DNA of 64,000 bases from Apostichopus japonicus (lineage: Eukaryota > Echinodermata > Holothuroidea > Aspidochirotida > Stichopodidae). A program made the position numbers and the translations under genes. The stretch is from positions 17,070,111-17,134,110 of the forward strand of contig NC_092576.1 in NCBI RefSeq assembly GCF_037975245.1, read 5' to 3'. Below, in pieces: positions 33,130-46,978 of the stretch (its first letter is position 1; each line of letters opens with the position of its first letter). The notes beneath the pieces are model-generated. The model ran no database searches. It was not told where the DNA came from and was given only the letters and a program-made list of their open reading frames with translations.

Positions 33130-35420
33130 ATTTTATGTTGATTTATGCGTGTGGTTATTATATACATGAATGATAAAATGGCAAACTTCTTTTCTAGCAT
33201 TTAGCTGAGAGTGAAGAGAATTTATGTTTTTTTTATCCTATGTAACGTCATTGCTGCGGTCTGGGTAGGAAATCTAACTGAAATATTCCACCAACTTTAT
33301 AATTTTGGTACACTTTTGACTTATATCTTGAATAATGTAAGCAATGGCATTGATGGTAATTGTCAAATTTGACTGCAATAATCTAAAAGTTTGAAAGATA
33401 TGTTGGTTAGTTTTTATAAGATTCCAGCTCTCTTATTCATATTGTACCTTTATCTCCAAATAGCATAGCTGAACAAACCTACTGACTATTTACATGTTAT
33501 CTAACAGACAGTTTGCAGTACGTAAATCAATCTGCATAAACTATAGAGCAGAAACTTTTTGGGAACTTAAGTAGCTGCGTCTCCATCGGGAAGCGATTGT
33601 GAATCAATTTCCTTATTAACAAACGATGACTTATTTGCAATGATTTCAATCTTGTTGATATATGATTGTCCGACAAAATAAAATAATATTGTTATATTAG
33701 GTTATATTTGCCAATCCACATAGTAGGTGGTTAGAAATTATGGCCAATAGAGGACATACTCATTAACTGAGGGTCGGGTTAACTAGGCCAGGGTGATATC
33801 CGGTTGAACTGACAATTCGAACAAATTACTTAAATTTAAACGATCCGAGCCCATGGGCTCAGAACTTAATTAAAATTTTAAAGCAACGAGTTTCACTTCT
33901 AATATTGTTGTCAAGATCAATTGAAGGTGCTTCCAGCATATTTGATTATGTGCTTTGTAAGTGTCAATGAAAGTGAAATCGCCCATTTGAACTGCAGCAG
34001 CAGACCGTCTCTATTCACTCCAAATATGTTTTTGGAGCAAGTCCGCAATCCACTGTCTAGCGAATCAGAGATATAAGGGGAAGATAACTGGATTTACATT
34101 CCTTAACCTCTACCGCGTATCTATCCCAGTAATTCGAAAACGCATTGGCACCAATTTTGCCAAGATGATGACATGATTATATATATTAGTTCATTCTAAA
34201 ATTTTGCTAATTAGACTAGTTGTTTCCATGTTACTTAAGCCTCTTGTAATTCAATTAATCATTAATTATGTTACGAAGGAGAGCAGCGGGGACGAAGAGG
34301 ACAAAACGTTGCACAAAATATAAAGAAAAAAGTCTCTACCAATAGAGGTAGAGGTCAATGATGATGTTATTACAAGTCTTTATTTCATAAAATTATCTGA
34401 TAATCCAGTAACCTTACAAAGACCAGATAGACAAGTCAAGAAAAAGAAACACTTTCAAAGGAATATGCCACATTGGGATACAATATCTATTTAACACTGT
34501 CTCAAAAAGATAAACACAAATGGTATTTCAACGGATTGTAATACTGTGTTGAAGGGTTATTCTCATTGACAGAATTATGAGAAACATGAGGTACCGATGA
34601 CTATGTGATTGAATGAATTCAGTCACAAAGCTGATGTATCAATTAAATCTTTGACAAAATCGTTTCTTAATGGCAATCTTAAAGACGCTAAGCCTTGCTA
34701 AAGATTCTATCGTGCTGTCAAGGAAAAGATTTTGGGAGGAAAATAAAAATACATTAACAAATATTCTCTACTAGAAGTTTTGTTATCAAGTGCGATCGCC
34801 TAACGTGTCATAAGTAATAAATAACACTACGTCTTCGAAAACGAAACGTTTGCTGGAATAAAAAAAAATTGGGTTCAATATGTCTTAGTTGAAGCAATGT
34901 TTTTGGTTACTCTTAGAATTTTCTTTAGTGTCTTTTGAACGCCCAATTCTTATAGTATTAGTAATTGATGTTTTTTTTTTCAAACTTGCGTCTTTAATTC
35001 ATTTCTATTAGCCTGCAGCAAAAATTCCAACAAATACATTTTAGTTCAATTCTTAATAAAAAGAAGGCAATTTGATCCTTAGAATTTTTGGCCAATGACA
35101 AGTTAAGCCATGTATCATTTCTAGATTGGTATAATAAGAAGCAGAAAGAAGGTCAGTATGATTTACTAACCTGGGGCCATTCTGCCAAATTGTAAAATTG
35201 TAAGAGAATGAAACTAATTATTGCTGATTATTCAAGCGGCTAGATTTTGTTTTTGACTATGCGCTGCAAATAATAGTAGGGGATATCAAATTGTTGCATT
35301 TTATCAACAACAATTAAACTTTTAAACGATTAGTCAATCATTTTAAAGTAATATATACTGTAGAATCCCTATAGTAAACCAAAAAAATAGAACATAAGGT
35401 ATCATGGTATCAGTAAATTA
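33130..35420. other. No gene seen
   Basis: AT-rich, many stops in all frames. May include a badly decayed 5' part of the Penelope-like element, but I could not recognise its N-terminal region. Confidence 0.35.
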
Positions 35421-35423
35421 CTT

Positions 35424-37250
35424 GGTAACCCTGGTAGGCTATCATCTCAGGCAATGGGTCCCCCACCGAGAAGATATCCTTGTTTGTGAAACACTTCATC
35501 AAACCTCTTGTACCTCAGATTTATTCTTACAATTATGACACTTCAGATTTTCTCAGGAAAGTTGAGGATATCAACAACCAAAGCCCCAGTAAAGCATTCA
35601 TCGGTACCTTCGACGTCGCTTCTCTTTACACTAACATCCCCCATACTGAAAGTATCGCAGATACATGTGCAGCCCTGTCCACGAGGGTCCACTGTTGTCC
35701 ACCCATCTCTGACATCAAAGGTTCTCGCTCAACAACTTCACGTTCATAGACAAGCATTACCTTCAAAGACACGGGAATAAGATAGGTATCAGAATGGCTC
35801 CTTCCTTTGCTTGCCTGTTTATGACTAGTATTGAAGAACGCATGCTCCGTGCAGCTCCCTGCCGTCCTCTTATCTGGTGACGCTACATTGATGACATCTT
35901 CTTCGTTTAGACCAGTGATGATGATAACCTGCTCACCTCCATCAATCACATCAATTTTTTTCCACAGCACCATTCATTTTACCTAAGCTTACTCTCACCA
36001 ACAGGTTAACATCCTATATGTGACTGTAAGGAACACGGTTCTTTTATACACCAAGCCTACAGAAACACATCAGTATCTTCATTTTTCTAGCTGCTATTCC
36101 AGTCGCTGCAAATCTGGAATGGCCTACAATCTAGCCCGTCGTCTTCGTCGCATTTTTTCTAATAATTACTTGATCATACGTCAAACAAATGTTTTATAAA
36201 AACACCTAACTGCCAGGAGAAATAAAGCCAGAAGGGTGCGTGAAGCGATTCAGAGAGTCCGCTTTCTATCGAGATCCTCTACATTTTCAGTGAAGGTCAT
36301 GCAAATCTTCCTCCTCTACAGCAAATCAACACTAACCACCACAATTCCTCACCAGATAGACTTCAACGAGCCGTCCCTGAAAACCCCACTATCGCCTACA
36401 GTCGTCTACGCAACCTACGAGACTTTCTTGTGCGTGCTGCAGTTCCACCTCTAACTTCTGACCCTACACCCGTTCAGAATGGTACATTCAAATGTGATCG
36501 TACTTCGAGATGGGTCGTCTGCAGCAACCACATTGCTGAATCCAAAACCATCACCAGCCACCGCACCCAACTCACTCACACGACTCAGGGGCACATATCT
36601 TGCACAACCTCTAATATTATTACAGCATCCAGTATGTTGGTGAAACCAAAACCACCCTCAAGGAGCGTTTATATGGTCACATATCTACAATCAACACCAC
36701 GAAGACTGAGACCCGGTTGGAGAACATTTTAACCTTCCCCAACCAAACCATTCATGACATGTCACTACAGGGGATTGAATCCTTAGGTAGCCGTCCTGAC
36801 CTAGCACGAATCACCAGAGAGAGACTGGATGCAAAGCTTCAGGACCATTCAACCTCATAGGCTCAACATTCAGGAATGACATGACCGACCTTTCTTCTGC
36901 TCCCATCCCCCCCCCCATCTCCCCTTCTTTCTTTCTCTATTTTATCCCCTAACCTCTTCCTTTACTCATCTCTTTGTCCCTCTACAGTTTATCTCTTACC
37001 TCTCCTTTTCCGCTTTTGGTTTCTCTCTTCTCTCCATCCCTTTCTTTCAATCATCTTACATCTATCTCTATTGTGTTCACCCGGCTCATTAACCTGTCTG
37101 TATTCTGTGCATGTATTTGTATCTTCTGTTACTGTTACTTGTCATTCAGCCGCTGAAGAATATCAAGCTAGGGCCGAAGCGTCAGGCCTCCTTACTTTTA
37201 CACATTTCTCTTATACAGGCTCTTTATTGGATTAGTCGTTTGCTAACAGT
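35424..37250 (+). mobile_element. Decayed Penelope-like retroelement (RT plus GIY-YIG)
   Basis: Read across frameshifts: IISGNGSPTEKISLFVKHFI (35,441-), FIGTFDVASLYTNIPHTE, then FTFIDKHYLQRHGNKIG and IRMAPSFACLFMTSIEERML, then RYIDDIFFV (the RT catalytic box), interrupted by at least two stops. Further on: NGTFKCDRTSRWVVC, TSHRTQLTHTTQGHISC and QYVGETKTTLKERLYGH, the GIY-YIG endonuclease of Penelope-like elements, then an Arg/Glu-rich end and a T/C-rich 3' part. The 3' tail (37,150-37,250) matches the fragment at 33,005. Dead by stops and frameshifts. Confidence 0.8.
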
Positions 37251-37259
37251 TTTGTTCAA

Positions 37260-39520
37260 AATAGAAAAAAAAAATTAAAAACACTAGTTCGTTACACTGT
37301 GGTGGATAAGGTTTAAGTGTTTTTATTTACTTTCCAATAGTTTTTTACTCTGAAATTATCTTTTCAAGATCTGAGAGGCTTAATATTTTGTTAAACGTAT
37401 TAATAGGAGAATAATGTAGACTACTGAAAAAGAGCGATATTCAAATGGTAAAGAAAAAGTCTGAGACGTTAAAAGCATTCCTATGTAAATCCCGTCGAGC
37501 CAGGTTTACTGATGTTGTTCTTTTCTTTTTGATTTCTGAAAATGTGCGAGTTTTGTCTTTATTCAAACCTTGTTTTACTATAGTTACGACATAGTTTACT
37601 TGTTAATCATCTACTGTAGGTTTCGTTCAGTCTTTTAAAGGTCATGTAGCTAATCTCAACCACAAAAATATATGATCAGCTAAAATGATAGAAACGCCAA
37701 CGTATTGACATAACATGCCTTTCTATATGAACGGCAGATTATGCAAATATCAACGAAAGCAGTAAATTGTAAATTATGATAGTTCATCACGTCATTATCT
37801 TAAAAGAACGATTATGAAAAATGACAAGATTGTGTACACGTGATAAGATAAGATAAGGAATTTATCACAAAAGTTAAAAATGTACACGCAACTGTTTTGT
37901 GTTTACAGTTTCAAAGTCCACCGATAGTTAATAAAACACAACGCATAGCTTATCAAAATTTTAGCTTACAGTGTTACAGTGATCGCACTAAAGGTATAAA
38001 TAGCTAACAGTTTAGCTGTTGACAATGATATACATAGGCCCGTAAGTCTATGTCGTTCACGGAAAAGATATATGCTACTAATTTAATACAAAGGGACAAC
38101 CCATTATTAAACCGATACATGTAAAAGGAACATGTAAACTTCGACTTTGCCAGAATTTTAACTTTTAATTTCACATGTCGACAATATGATATTAACGTTT
38201 CAACTAATATTTCAGTTGTATGCATATTTATCCTTCTTTGAACTTTTTGTCAATATAAGTTTCGAGTTAGCAGAAATAAGTCTGCACTTTCGACTATTTT
38301 CTAACCCTCTTAAGAGAGAATCTTATCAGGCGGCAAGCTGCTTCATCTGGCAAATTCTTTAAAAAATACAGATCAGTTCAATAGTAATCGATCAAATTTC
38401 CAAGTCGATGATCTAAAAGAGGAAGACGGTGCTGGAAAAAAGGCACCACTGCATTCCGATGCAGTTGTTGTGACCACCGGTGACAATTGTGTTTAAAAAT
38501 GAAATAAAATCACCGATCCACCACATAATAACAAAAGATAGATTTCTGTCACGATACACACCAAAACATATGTTGTAAAGAAGTCCTGTCTTCTACAGAG
38601 AAGTTCGTCATTTACGGGCGTCTAGAGGTGACTAACGTAAACAGGTTTTCACCTAGCCTTTGTTTTCTTTCTATTTCACAGTCATTTCACAAAGAAAATT
38701 AACTTAATACTGTTTCGACAGAAGAGCTGCATTTAGAAAATTCTTATTTCAGAAAATGTTAACATATAAGCATACATTCTAAATGAAAACAGAAATATTG
38801 CATTAAATAAAGATTTTGAGATCATATACCCGGAAGACATCAATTTATTTAAATTATTCAAAGCAGCATAAATGATATTTCAATTACATGCTACTTAAGT
38901 TACACGAAAACGGAGAAAATGAATATTCCTCTGCTTAATTTGATAACACTTTTGTTTACAAGTGTTGCATGTGATAGCATAAATACAGTTAACGGTCCAC
39001 ACCGATTACTGACTGTCATGTGTGTTATTTGGAACGTCAAATTTGATTTCAGGAGGATAAGGAGTGGCCGCAAATCTGCTGATTTCCACTACATGCTTTT
39101 CATTACCCACACTTATTCTATGACACCATCGCCAAAATTCGGTTTTAACAAGTGTTTACTCGTTACTTGTTGCATTTTGTATGCTGATATCACAGCAAGT
39201 AGACAATCCGTGCAGTTGTAGATCTCATCCCAACATGCTAGTTTATAGGGAAAAAAATAGAAATTAATTTAAACAATTCTGTCACTACAGTATTCTCTCA
39301 TGTGTACAAGAAGTTCAGCACTTTGATTTCACTCATTTCATATAGAAATCGAAGGAAAGTTCTTTTTTACTAAGTTAAATGATCTACCAAATGCTGTTAA
39401 GCAATCAACATCTTTACTGGAAATAAGCTAATCTGTGTAGTGTATATCATATTGATACGTGTATAATTTAAGGGCATAAGGTAAACAAAAAAATGTTATA
39501 AAGAAGGTTTCCTTATGGTC
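37260..39520. other. No gene seen
   Basis: AT-rich. One ORF at 38,919-39,221 starts with a signal-peptide-like stretch but continues without any recognisable domain or good donor site. Confidence 0.35.
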
Positions 39521-39522
39521 AT

Positions 39523-39790
39523 CCCAGCAAACACAATTTAACGTTATCATAACATTTTTAAAAGAGCCTCTGAAGTATTTTTTTTTATAACGTTAAATGT
39601 TGTGTTATAAAAACGTCGGCATAACATTTTTATGAGTTATTTATGTTATGTTAATGTTTTAACGAAAAGTTGTTTGGAATAATAACATGTAAACGTTTTC
39701 TTGACATATTTATTACACCACACATACCATCATCAAAACAAAAGACGAAACGTTTTCATAACGTTTTAAAACGTTTTAGTGTTTGCTGAG
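39523..39790. mobile_element. MITE-like element rich in AACGTTTT
   Basis: Ends are inverted: 'cccagcaaacac' at 39,523-39,534 and 'gtgtttgctgag' at 39,779-39,790. The interior repeats 'aacgtt' and 'ataacattttta' motifs on both strands. No ORF. Fits a small non-autonomous DNA element. Confidence 0.6.
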
Positions 39791-39799
39791 ATTTAGGCC

Positions 39800-42080
39800 G
39801 ACTGCTTGTTGTGGATCTTGTGACTTATCATTTATAACCTTGAACAATAACTCAACGGTGTTTTACTGGACTTAACTGTAAGGTATGATCCAATTAAATT
39901 TTATTGAAAAATCAAATTGAAATTAATTAAAGAATTTGTATTGTACTCCTAAATGTATCAGGGGAAACCAATGAGCAACAAATACAGGTTGACCAGTCCA
40001 TGAATGACTTTAATTATTTTGCAATTATTTTGAACAAGACATGATAAATGTCAAATGTTAATTTATCAGCAACGGAAGAAGCTATAACAGTGAGTTTTTC
40101 ATCAAGGTGTTCCTGTTAACTTACTTTGTTTCATTTTTAGTTATCGTAATCACCTAAATTCTTGAAAGCACCTATTTGAGCTGCAAGAACTTAAATGTAT
40201 TAATTTTGATAATGCTGTGCAAGGTTGTTGAAAATGCGTTATATCAATCATTGAAAACAATTCTTAACCCGGTTCGCATTTAATTTGTATTTTGAGGGTG
40301 AACGTTATTTTTCTATTCTCGCGTTCCATAGTTAACTTGCCATACGGCTTACGTCGGAGTTGCCATGTTTCATCAGTATTGCAACATCGCTACTCATATG
40401 CAAATCATCATAACGTGTGGTAAATTATTGACGCCTTTTTAACCGAAGGTATCAAGCCGAGGGTTGTAAAGTCCAATCCAGTTAGCTCTGTTGGGTATCA
40501 CTTATCCTGGAATAATTGTAGTGTTACATGAACCTGCTTGTTTATGAATCACGTACATCGTTAAGACTTGTCTTCAGCCTTAGAGCTTAAGCGTGACTCA
40601 ACGGATTAAATCGGTATAAGACTAAAACATTTAAGGTAGGCTTATCGTTGACTTATTTTCTTATAGCACAACCAAACGTGTACAATCACTGGCACTCCCA
40701 ACATACTGTATGTCATACGTGTCATGGTGTACAATAGGCACCGTAAGCTTAGTAGTGTAGCATATACACAGACACAAACACATTATGTTCATGTCTCTTT
40801 GTTTCCTTCTTTTACTTTTACTTTTGCTTTGGTTCTGTTTACTGGATTCACTGAGCAACCTTAACGATGGAATGATGTTTAGCGTCAAAAATATATATTT
40901 TTAGGTTTGAGAAAATTACAATAAGCGTAGGGCCGGTTAACTCTGAGATCGACTTGGGGTCAACTTGAAAGGGCGTAACGCTCACACAAAAGTAAACATA
41001 TTTAGAGAAAACAGTAGGCAGAGAATGCACATGAATCTTGTAATAAAAACAATTGGGTCACTTAAACTAAAAGAAAAATGTAAATGATATAACTTAGGAA
41101 CTTACAGATCTTATCAGAGCTGCAAGAAAACCACTGAACTTATTGGAAAATAAATGCTTGAAGGTCCTAAAGAAATAAGAACATAATCACGGTGCGGGTC
41201 GACCAAACACACAGTCACAATACGTAATTGCTTCTTTGGGTTACTTCCGGGCAGGTTCACTCTGTTGGGGACACTTCTGGGGTAGGCTGGCTCTCTGGAC
41301 GGTCCTAGACTAGCTTGTCGCTCTTCATTCCCTGGTATCTGGTGTCCATTAACCTATCAGCTGTCAATTAAGTTACTAAATTATTACCAGATACATAACC
41401 TCAGATCATAAACTTATAAATGGGTCTCATCAGTGTCCTTAAATACATTTGAAGTAACACATCCATCATTAAGAATATTCCTACCTAAACTAAATAGCTA
41501 GTAAACCGACTAATTCACCTGCAATTCTCAAAGGTGCTAGAGGTTTGGAGCCAGCACATGTATTTCTGGAAAACAAGGCCACACACAACAATTACTTTGT
41601 TTATAAAAAGACAATGGTCACATAGGGCCAACATTCTGTTGCCCTGTAGTAGTTAGCCAAAAATTGAAACAGTAGGGAACTACTCAATCTACCAAAGTAA
41701 GTTATTCATTGTCAAATGAATAAAACAAAATAAGGAAAGGAAAGGAAAAGGTCAAATGAATTTTAAAAAAAGGAAAATGAAAGAAAATGATGAACATAAA
41801 CAACAACAAAACATGAACATGGTTATGTTCTGGTTTCACGAACAATCCTTTCTAAATTATATGAGTTACTCTTCACTGTCAGCATGAACAACACTCAAAG
41901 TCACTTGCTTAGGAAGAAGTAGTCTCTCTCTCTATGACGTGTAAACAGAATGTCTTGGGCAATGGTATTTTCATCTTTTCATCACATCTCTGTTCAGCAG
42001 CTCTTTGAGTCGTTTTTCAGCATTTCTAGTCAGATAGTGAGTCGCTGTTCTGTTTACCAGCTACCAGATCTTCTTCCTTT
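39800..42080. other. No gene seen
   Basis: No domain-bearing ORF. A GC-richer patch at about 41,190-41,350 and an A-rich stretch at 41,715-41,830 look repetitive but are unidentified. Confidence 0.35.
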
Positions 42081-42089
42081 CGAAACCTG

Positions 42090-42320
42090 AATCCTGTTTT
42101 TCCACAAGTTTTTGTTGTGCCAGATAACTATTTGGGAGGAAGCACCGCAAATATCATTTTCTTTAGCGCCGATGGGCCTGCACTATTATCTGCAACAAAT
42201 CAAAACCAAATGTGTTTGGTTGATACAGTATTTTTGGATTGTCCTGTCGTTCAAACTGTGTTTCTTCTTAACTGTCTACACTGGGAACTCAACCATCTGA
42301 TATTCCATTTTTCATTGTAA
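42090..42320 (+). pseudogene. Possible MULE-type transposase fragment
   Basis: The frame through 42,117 reads GGSTANIIFFSADGPALLSA and then CLVDTVFLDCPVVQTVFLL. This loosely resembles the 'iiFfst.e.l.lL......w..DgTFk..P..f.qL..ih' region preceding the catalytic core of FLYWCH/Mutator-like proteins. Short, no start, no continuation. Low certainty. Confidence 0.25.
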
Positions 42321-43106
42321 TCTTGGAGCCATGTGCTTGGTAGGGCATAGTTACAAACCCACACATTACAAAGGTTTGAGAAAACATGCAACCCTACTTG
42401 ACATGATTTTCCTTCCTACAAATAGGCCTCACTATACATGCATCACTATAAATAAAACAAGCAAGATGCTTTGATATTAAACATTTTATTCCAAATGTTT
42501 TAAATAGTTGTAATAAGACTGGGTGCTACTCAATCGAGTGCCATGCTGATGCTAAATAGCTGGAACTTACAAATGCCAAATCGCTTTGTAAGTTGTACAA
42601 AATTCACGGAGAGAAGAGACTAGGCAATACGGTAGCATTGCCTAGGTGTATTTACTTAGTAGCCTGTATATAAGCTACATTACACGCTACATTTGTTTGC
42701 GTTTGCCAGTACTATCAGCAGCCATAGAGACCTGCTTTGGGCTTAGTTAGGCCCTGTTTGAAAAATTAATCCAAGAATCGAGGCTAGACCATATGTCTCG
42801 GCTTTTATGCCGACATTGAATATCGATAGGCCTAACGTTAGCCTGCCTATCAAACCTACACTGGTGTTGATTTCATTTCTTTGTTTCATGACAAATAAAA
42901 CATAAAATTAATGGTATCATAAAATAACAGATACCAGTGTATAGTAGCTGTCGTCTGTCGATCAATATTCCATGGGTGCTACGTAAATCACTTCTACGTA
43001 AATCAAGTCTTAGGCAAACTAGTGGTAGTATGGTATTGAAAAGTCTTTTCCTAAATTTTCATAGTTGGTATTGGTGTCACTTGAGGAAGTTATGTTTACT
43101 TTCTTG

Positions 43107-43408
43107 TCACAGTAATGCTCTAAAATGAGTATTAGTAACAGGCATAGGTGTGCCTTCATCGTTCTTGTATTGAATCATGGAAGCACATATAAGCCTATAT
43201 AGTCGATCTGTTGGTGAATCTTGGTAACAGGCAAGATGGTATCCTATAAGTTCACTATCAAGTATCATAACCAAATTCCAGCCAAGCTGATCTACTTTCT
43301 CGGGCGATTGATGGAAATTTGCCACCCTCATTACTGCTCCATTATTTCGGAAAATTTTACGTCGGTTTGCCAACTGTTGGCTTTAAATTTGGTTAGAATT
43401 TCAGCCAT
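43107..43408 (-). pseudogene. Unrecognised small coding relic, frameshifted
   Basis: An ATG at 43,408 in good context opens MAEILTKFKANSWQTDVKFS and stops soon after. The next frame is open for 88 codons with protein-like sequence (DQLGWNLVMILDSELIGYHL, YRLICASMIQYKND) up to 43,107. One indel between about 43,320 and 43,340 would join them. I do not recognise the family. Confidence 0.35.
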
Positions 43409-43409
43409 C

Positions 43410-44920
43410 GTTCTCTTGTTATGCAGTACGTTATGAAGACGAATTGTTAACACACAAACGTTACATACAGTCTGTGCATGTACATCACGCCGAGTCGAGC
43501 AGTTTCTGTAATAGCTGACATATCACATAACACACAACAAGGGTTTTGATTACCTCTAAACTGTAAATATTGCTGGGTCGGAGAAGTCCTAACAACGCAT
43601 ATAAAAACACAACAGAATATGTGGTCAAACCTTCGTACTAAATATGTGCAACGACAGTGAGCGATATCGAGCCTGTCCCGATGGACTATATTGAGTGACA
43701 GAGAAAGAACGCAGTTGTGTGTGCTGGTGGTAGTAGAGCTTCATACGAGCCTCATGATGAATATATGTTGTGTTATAGAAGGTATCAACATGTTATGGAT
43801 TAATTAATTAGACAGTCAGAATATCAACGAAGCATCAGTGATTTAAAACTTACAAGCAGTACTTCATACAAAATCTGCAAACTGAGAAAATGTTGGTAAA
43901 ATGTATCTTAGAATATGCAGAGCACTATATGTGAATTAAAACCTAACATGATTAATGTATGCTGTAGTAGATCCTTTGGGCATGGTTTCAAAAGTACGTT
44001 TATGTTTTATATTTCGTTGCTCTATTCTCGTCTGCCTTATACTTGTGTAAATACCACTTGTCCCTAATGACCTACACAAGTAGCTGCTTTCCTACTTATT
44101 TAACGTAAGTCTGGATCATTTTAACAAGATTTGCTTGTGTAACTTATATCTATACCAATACAAATATAGGAGAAATATGCTTCAATTCAAATGATTCCTT
44201 ATCGCTCTTTAGAAATGAAGCTTTCTGATTTACAGGACACCAAAATCGTAGGAGATATTAAAACACCTACATGTTTGGCAAGACACACGTTGAGGAGCAG
44301 AGACTTATCAGATTTTGCTGTAATGTATGAATGGATCTTTTCCAAATAATCTGTTGGTCTCTTTTTCCAAAGGAATCTCTTGGTAATACATATCATTTAG
44401 GTCACCGAATACGAATACTGACTGTGTAACCATATTTGACTTAAAAATTGAAAATTTACTTGACAGAAATTAACGATGAATCACCATTAATTAGATTATC
44501 TACATTTTAACAAAGTGTAATGCCATCCATTTTAAACCGGTGCTTAAGTTAATATATGTTAAGGATCACTTGAAGAATACAGGTTTTCGCAACTTTGTTT
44601 GAGTGCATTATTTTAAGCGCAGGTTCACTCTTTCAATTTGACAAATATGCCAATAACAAAACCATTGTTTAAAATATAATTTCTAGAACGACGTCTAGAA
44701 AACGAACCCGGCCAATTAACAGACACTGAAGCAATTTCAGCTATATAATATTCCATAATAATAATTAAGTTAAACAACAAAATATGCGGGTAACTGTACC
44801 CAAGGCAATTTATGATATTTTGCTCAAATGGCGGTTATTGTCTTTTTTAAATTGAACTGAGATGATGATTAACTTTATTCATGTAAATTATTTAAAATAT
44901 GTATTATATTTCTGTTCATC
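43410..44920. other. No gene seen upstream of the exon array
   Basis: No further array exon is recognisable before 44,923. Short ORFs such as 44,199-44,396 (minus) have no support. The first exon(s) of the proposed array gene, if it starts in this window, were not found. Confidence 0.35.
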
Positions 44921-44922
44921 AG

Positions 44923-45054
44923 ATTAAAGAGATGCAGATCTCGGCAAGTTTGATGTTGATCACAGGAACGTCTCAATGATGTCGTCGTTCTTTCAGAAAA
45001 GACTGGATATGTTCCAGTCCAGTCAACATAATGCCAAGAAAGATAATGAAACAG
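44923..45054 (+). pseudogene. Array exon 1 (44 codons, nonsense)
   Basis: Acceptor CATCAG and donor ACAG|GTTTGC are present. The phase-1 reading gives TAA at codon 2 (44,925-44,927) where other copies have a His codon; the remainder is open (DVDHRNVSMMSSFFQKRLDM). Confidence 0.7.
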
Positions 45055-45630
45055 GTTTGCAACCGAGGAATAAAATTTATCCTGTGACAGTATGTTATAA
45101 ACAGCAGCTATGGTTCTTACTATACATATGATGGAGACACCGCCACGGCTTCGGCTGGATATGGAAGGAGGAAGGAGGAGGATGTGGGGATTTGGGGAGG
45201 AGAGTGGGAGTGGGTTCAGTGAATCTCATTTTAGTCAGGACACTTGTATTTGATGACGACACATGTTTAGAGAATACTGGTTGTGTTCTGTTATGATACC
45301 GTAAAATTATTGTTAACCGGGATCTTTACAAAACGGAAATTTGTAACCGAAACAAATCGGTGGACACATTAATGAAATTGATAGTGGTTAAAGTTGTAGT
45401 GCTTTTAAATTGAACTGAAATGAAATGATGATTGACTTTATTCATGTAAACTAATCAAAGTATGTGTAACTTCTTCAAAAATGATTACTCTGTGTTCTCT
45501 GAAAAATGATTACTCAGAAGATATACATGAACATTGCATTTCATGCCTTTATATAATTTTTTAACTATTCTTTTCTTTCGTTGTGTTTGATGATCCTTGT
45601 TACTAAGAAACATTCATTGTTTTTCATTAG

Positions 45631-45759
45631 ATCACGTAAATACAGATCTCGGACACGACGTTGACCACGAAAACGTCTCGACAAAGTCGATTTCCTTTCA
45701 AAGAAGACTGGATATGTTCCAGTCCGGTAAACATGTTGCAAAGAAAGATAATGAAACAG
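45631..45759 (+). CDS. Array exon 2 (type A-like, 43 codons)
   Basis: Open, with CATTAG acceptor and ACAG|GTTTGT donor. Reads DHVNTDLGHDVDHENVSTKS then FQRRLDMFQSGKHVAKKDNE. Confidence 0.75.
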
Positions 45760-46298
45760 GTTTGTAACCTAGAAAATATTAATCTCGATACAGTATGTAA
45801 TGAACAGTTATTGTTCTTACTGTAAATGTAGTGGGAAAACAGCCAGTGCTTTGGGTGGGAATTTTTAGGAGGAAGCCTGAAAATGTGATAATGGGACGTT
45901 GGAGTAGGTTTGGTGAAGCCAACATTTGAAACGATACTTGTATTTGATGACAACACATGTTTAAAGAAGACTGACTGTGTTTCGGTCTAATACCGTACAA
46001 TTATTGTTCACCGGGATCTTGAAAAAACGGAAAATTGTAACCAAAACAAATCGGTAAATCGTACCAATGAATTTGACAGTGATCAAACTTGTAATGCTGC
46101 TAAATGGAACTGAAATGAAATGATGATTAACTTCATAAAAGTATATATTACAACTTAAATGATTACTCTGCTTAAAGAGTCAAATGATATACATGAACAT
46201 TATATTTCCTACCTTTGTATTATATTTTACCAATCCTTTTCTTTCGTTGTTTTTGATGATCCTTGTTACTAAACTAACATTCCTTTTTCGTTCATTAG

Positions 46299-46427
46299 AT
46301 CACGGAAATGCAGATCTCGGACACGACGTTGGTAACGAGAACGTCTTGACGGTGCAGATGTCTTTTTAGAAACGACTGGATATGTTCCAGTCTGGTAAAA
46401 ATGTTGCCAAGAAAAATAGTGACAAAG
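46299..46427 (+). pseudogene. Array exon 3 (nonsense)
   Basis: Both splice sites are intact. TAG at 46,367-46,369 replaces the conserved Gln of the SFQRRL core. Otherwise open: DHGNADLGHDVGNENVLTVQ. Confidence 0.7.
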
Positions 46428-46978
46428 GTTTGTAACCTAGCAAAGGATTAAACTTTTTACAATATGTTATAAACATTTATTTTCTTACTGTAAATATAGT
46501 AGAGAACCAGCCAGTCCTTCGGCTGTTTATTGAAAGGAGGGGTTTGAGAATTGGTGATAGGGGGTAGGGGTGAGTGTTTGGTGAATCCCATTTTTTGATA
46601 GGAATATTTTATTTGATGTGGGCACATGTTTAGAGAAGACTGGCTGTGTTCCGGTCTGATACCGTACAATTATTGTTAACCGGGACCTTGACAAAACGGA
46701 AAGCTGTAACCGAAACAATTTCGTAAATCGTACCAATGAAATTGACAGTGGTCATATTGTGGTGCTTTTAAATTGAACTGAGATGATCAATAATTTTATC
46801 CTTATTAATTAATGAGAGTATGTGTTACTTCTTCAAGAATGATTACTCTGTTGGAATAGTCAATTGATATTCATGAACATATTGATATCGTTTCCTTTCA
46901 ATTCTTTTACAAACGAATTTGTTTTCGTTGTGTTTGATGATCTTTGTTACTAAGAAACATTTATATTTCGTACATTAG

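Noticed and set aside
38919-39221. Secreted-protein gene (signal-peptide-like ORF)
   Set aside because: Only the first ~18 residues look like a leader. The rest has no domain, and no good donor or partner exon was found.
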